Below, in pieces: positions 6,894 through 8,854 of a stretch of DNA of 8,854 bases. Positions within the stretch are counted from its first letter, which is position 1; each line of letters opens with the position of its first letter. The notes under the pieces were generated by a model. The model had not been told where the DNA came from. It did not search any database and saw nothing but the letters and a program-made list of their open reading frames with translations. A program made the translations under genes and the position numbers. Source of the stretch: Streptomyces sp. NRRL F-2664 (GTDB taxonomy: Bacteria > Actinomycetota > Actinomycetes > Streptomycetales > Streptomycetaceae). The stretch is taken from positions 1 through 8,854 of the forward strand of contig NZ_JOFX01000082.1 in the NCBI RefSeq assembly GCF_000719345.1. The letters are read 5' to 3'.

Positions 6894-6908
6894 TACCTGG
6901 ATCAGGTA
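6894..6908. promoter_or_regulatory. Operator-like inverted repeat TACCTG-N3-CAGGTA
   Basis: Perfect 6-bp arms flank a 3-bp centre about 85 bp upstream of the secreted-protein start and downstream of a possible -10 (TATAGT, 6987-6982). The position inside the presumed 5' leader suits a repressor site. Nothing nearby encodes an obvious regulator. Confidence 0.35.
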
Positions 6909-7354
6909 CAAGCAATACGATCGCCCATTCTCTGCACCTCGCCATCGGCCGAAGAGACCACCGATCGCCGCCGGCGTTCGGACTATACATTTTCAGCCAG
7001 CCCGTATCCCATACAGGAGCTTCTCCGAGGCGCCGTGATCTTGCGAGGCGGCTGTCGACTGAGATGTCCGCGTCACTAGCACCGTCCCGAAGCCTGGTTG
7101 GGCGTTTGTCTTGCCCTAAAAGGCACCTTTCCCATGCCCTCGTAGAGTGGGTCACTGGGCTCATGGCCACCGGCAAGGCCGCCGGCCCTGCAAGCTCCGC
7201 ACGTCCAGCGCATGACGGCGGCACTGGTGCACCCGCGAGAGCACACCTTGCGGCGAAAACCGCTGCAGGAGATTCGGGATCAGCGGGTCCACCCACACCA
7301 CCGCCGTCACCGACCTGCGCGGCAGCCAACCCCGGCTCCGCCCTGCCGACCCCC

Positions 7355-7708
7355 GCCGCTCCCCGGCGGCGCAAGTTGCTGACCACGGCGTCGCCGCGGG
7401 CGAAGGTGACGCCGGTGGCCTCGTCGGCGACGTCGGTCAGGCGAATCGCATGAAGATGGTGGCGATCAAGGCCTGGTGGCGCAGCACTTCCTCGGTGAGC
7501 AGGTCCCAGGCGACCTCGCGGTCCAGGACGCGGGCGAGCTGGTCACGGCGGGTCAGCAGTTTACTTTGCCGTGATCGAGGGCGTTGACGGTCGTCTCGAG
7601 GCCGACGACGACGCCGACGAGGAGGACCCGGCTGTCGCGGAGCTCAGTGTCGCTGATGGCGCAGCTGCGGTGGGCGGTGATGAGGCCGGAGGTGACGTCA
7701 TCGCCGTC
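7355..7708 (-). pseudogene. Cytochrome P450 fragment, frameshifted, lacking both ends
   Basis: Read on the minus strand in shifting frames, this DNA encodes the middle of an actinobacterial cytochrome P450. First comes DGDDVTSGLITAHRSCAISD, then LLVGVVVGLETTVNAL, which fits the I-helix oxygen-binding motif (A/G-G-x-E-T-T). After a 1-base loss near 7560 it continues LLTRRDQLARVLDREVAWDL and TEEVLRHQALIATIFMRFA, whose EVLR matches the K-helix ExxR. A second 1-base loss at 7437-7442 creates a TGA, then LTDVADEATGVTFARGDAVV follows. After VVSNL (about 7372) a third shift gives CAAGE and then the likeness fades. The heme-binding FGxGxHxCxG loop and the N-terminal ~200 residues are absent. A normal P450 is about 400 residues, and only about 115 remain. 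The upstream side ends exactly at the IS630 remnant, so the insertion or a linked deletion probably removed the 5' part. Confidence 0.8.
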
Positions 7709-8770
7709 ATGTCGCCGGGTCCTAGCGCCGTTGAAGTCCGCCTGTCCGATGAGGGACGCGCGGAGTTGTCTCGTTGGGTAAGTGGGGCGGTGGCGTCGCG
7801 GTTCGCGGAGCGGGCGCGCATCGTGCTGGCTTCTGTGGGTGAGGCGCCGACGCGCGGGTTGCGGTGGAGGTCGGCGTGACCACCGCGACGGTGCGGAAGT
7901 GGCGTGGGAAATTCGCTGCTGAGGGGATGGCCGGGCTCGAGGATGCCGCCCGCATCGACCGGCCGAAGGCCGATCTGGTTGTGAGTGAAGCCGAGCGGGA
8001 GCAGCTGATCCGCTGGGCGAGGCGCGCGAACACCGCCCGGGACCTGGCGCTTCGCGCGAGGATCGTGCTGCCTTGCGCGGAAGGCGGGACGAGCAGGCAG
8101 GCCGCTGCCGACCTTGGTGTCGGCACCTCGGCCGTGGATCGCTGGCGTGGTCGTTTCAGCGCTGGCCGTTTGGATGGCCTGGCTGATGAGCCAAGGCCGG
8201 GCCGGCCGTCTTAGATCCTCCTCGACCAGGTCGAGGACGTGATCGTGGCGACGCTGGAGTCCGCTCCGGGCAAGGCCAAGCACTGGTCGAGGGCTTCGAT
8301 GGCCGCCCGTACGGGGCTGTCGAAAATCGACGGTCGGCCGGATGTGGCAGCGGTTCGACCTCAAGCCTCACCTGCAGGGTTCCTTCAAGCTGTCCACCGA
8401 TCCGCAGTTGCCGACAAGGTCGTCGACGTCGTCGGGCTCTACCACAAACCGCCGGAACGGGGTGTGGTGTTATGCGTGGACGGAACGCCCGGATCTAGGA
8501 TCTGGACCGCTCGCAGCCGGTGTTGCCGATGGTGCCGGGCATGCCCGAGCGCCGTACCCGCGACTACCTGCGGCATGGCATCACCAGTCTCTTCGCCGGC
8601 TTCAGCCTCGCCGACGGCACCGTCGTCAGCGAACTCCACCGCCGTCACCGCGCGAAGGAGTTCAAGACGTTCCTGGTCACGATAGACAAGGCGTGCCACC
8701 CGGGCTCGGTGTACACCTGGACTGCGGCAACTGTGAGGATCGTGATGTGCCGCAGGGGGCCGGAGCCTGA
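7709..8770 (+). pseudogene. Decayed IS630-family transposase with duplicated N-terminal HTH
   Basis: Piecing frames together gives most of an IS630-type DDE transposase. The first HTH module is VEVRLSDEGRAELSRWV through [20 protein letters not shown] (7733-7944). The second is [20 protein letters not shown] through [20 protein letters not shown] (7963-8199). [90 protein letters not shown] and [20 protein letters not shown] follow. Lesions are 1-base losses near 7855, 8408, 8484-8501 and 8692, a 1-base gain in AAAA 8323-8326, and a TAG at 8212-8214. The first catalytic Asp (CVD, 8479-8481) survives. The second block, normally CDNY, reads CGNC with Asp replaced by Gly, and no third-acid motif is seen. 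The gene cannot make active transposase. ATG 7709 is the likely original start, and codon bias matches the host. Confidence 0.88.
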
Positions 8771-8854
8771 CCCGTGCGACAACTGGCTGCAGCTGCCTTG
8801 GGGTGGAACTGTCAGCCCCGGCCTCCTGCGGTGCGTACTGCCGTCGGCCCGGTG
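7709..8854 (+). mobile_element. IS630-family element remnant, ends not identified
   Basis: The element is recognised only through its transposase relic. IS630 elements normally have short terminal inverted repeats and a TA target duplication. I find no matching pair: on the left the P450 likeness runs up to about 7708, leaving no room for an IS terminus before the ATG, and on the right the transposase likeness fades near 8770 without a C-terminal catalytic Glu region. The left end appears deleted or highly diverged, and the right end is outside the window or lost. The last 84 bases hold nothing I can name. Confidence 0.6.

Larger units (their letters stand above)
6811..7354. other. Upstream non-coding region of the secreted-protein gene and unassigned relic DNA
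   Basis: A perfect inverted repeat TACCTG-GAT-CAGGTA sits at 6894-6908, about 85-100 bp before the ATG. On the minus strand TATAGT at 6987-6982 could be a -10 element, but no good -35 sits at 17-18 bp. From about 7080 to 7354 I see no gene; the minus-strand frame open across it (6811-7386) shows no domain. The region lies between the live secreted gene and the P450 fragment and may be scrambled relic DNA. Confidence 0.4.

Noticed and set aside
7261..7320. HTH-like phrase CRRFGISGSTHTTAVTDLR on the plus strand
   Set aside because: It looks like a helix-turn-helix, but it is isolated, with a stop at 7213 just upstream and no conserved flanks; too short to call a gene remnant.
6811..7386. Upstream extension of the secreted-protein frame to a 324-residue protein
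   Set aside because: It would bury the signal peptide and the SD-linked ATG 6810, and its N-terminal part overlaps the P450 relic in a nonsense composition.
8323..8326. AAAA as a programmed frameshift site, known in some IS families
   Set aside because: The run is short and the gene has four other frameshifts, a stop codon and a lost catalytic Asp, so decay is the simpler explanation.
7561..8364. 267-codon minus-strand ORF opposite the transposase
   Set aside because: Antisense to recognisable transposase and P450 coding segments; its Ser/Pro/Ala-rich translation has no domain.
1..8854. tRNA, rRNA, CRISPR array or replication origin
   Set aside because: No cloverleaf, no regularly spaced direct repeats and no cluster of origin boxes was seen in the window.

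Overview
The window is high-GC actinobacterial DNA, most likely from Streptomyces or a close relative. Signs are strong G/C third-position bias in the clear genes, GTG/TTG starts behind purine-rich Shine-Dalgarno (SD) sequences, an Arg-rich long signal peptide, an IS630-type transposase and a P450 relic. It reads as an accessory or subtelomere-like region: one very large intact gene, one small secreted-protein gene, and decayed mobile or metabolic gene fragments.

Layout. (1) Positions 1-124, minus strand: the 5' end of a small gene that runs off the left edge. It lies directly downstream of the large RHS gene, where an immunity gene would be expected. (2) Positions 182-5182, minus strand: an exported, ~1,666-residue YD/RHS-repeat polymorphic-toxin-like protein. 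It has a signal peptide, an SpvB/TcB-like N-terminal region, a long run of YD repeats, an RHS core ending in DPTG at residues 1465-1468, and an unrecognised 198-residue C-terminal tip whose DNA has visibly lower GC. The gene carries five in-frame TTA codons. (3) About 5321-6367: roughly 1 kb without a convincing long gene. It holds a run of palindromes and one 58-codon small ORF behind a perfect AAGGAGG. (4) Positions 6412-6810, minus strand: a 132-aa secreted protein of no family I can name, with a strong terminator after it and an operator-like inverted repeat upstream. (5) About 7355-7708, minus strand: a broken cytochrome P450 fragment containing the I-helix and K-helix motifs but no heme loop. 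(6) Positions 7709-8770, plus strand: a decayed IS630-family transposase with two tandem helix-turn-helix modules, five frameshifts and one stop, abutting the P450 fragment.

How the parts may fit together. The RHS gene and the partial gene behind it look like an effector and its candidate immunity partner, with expression possibly limited to development or late growth through the TTA codons (bldA dependence, if this is Streptomyces). The small secreted-protein gene appears to be an independent unit. The right third is genome debris: the transposase remnant meets a P450 that has lost both ends. No catalytic toxin domain could be named, so the effector activity remains unknown.
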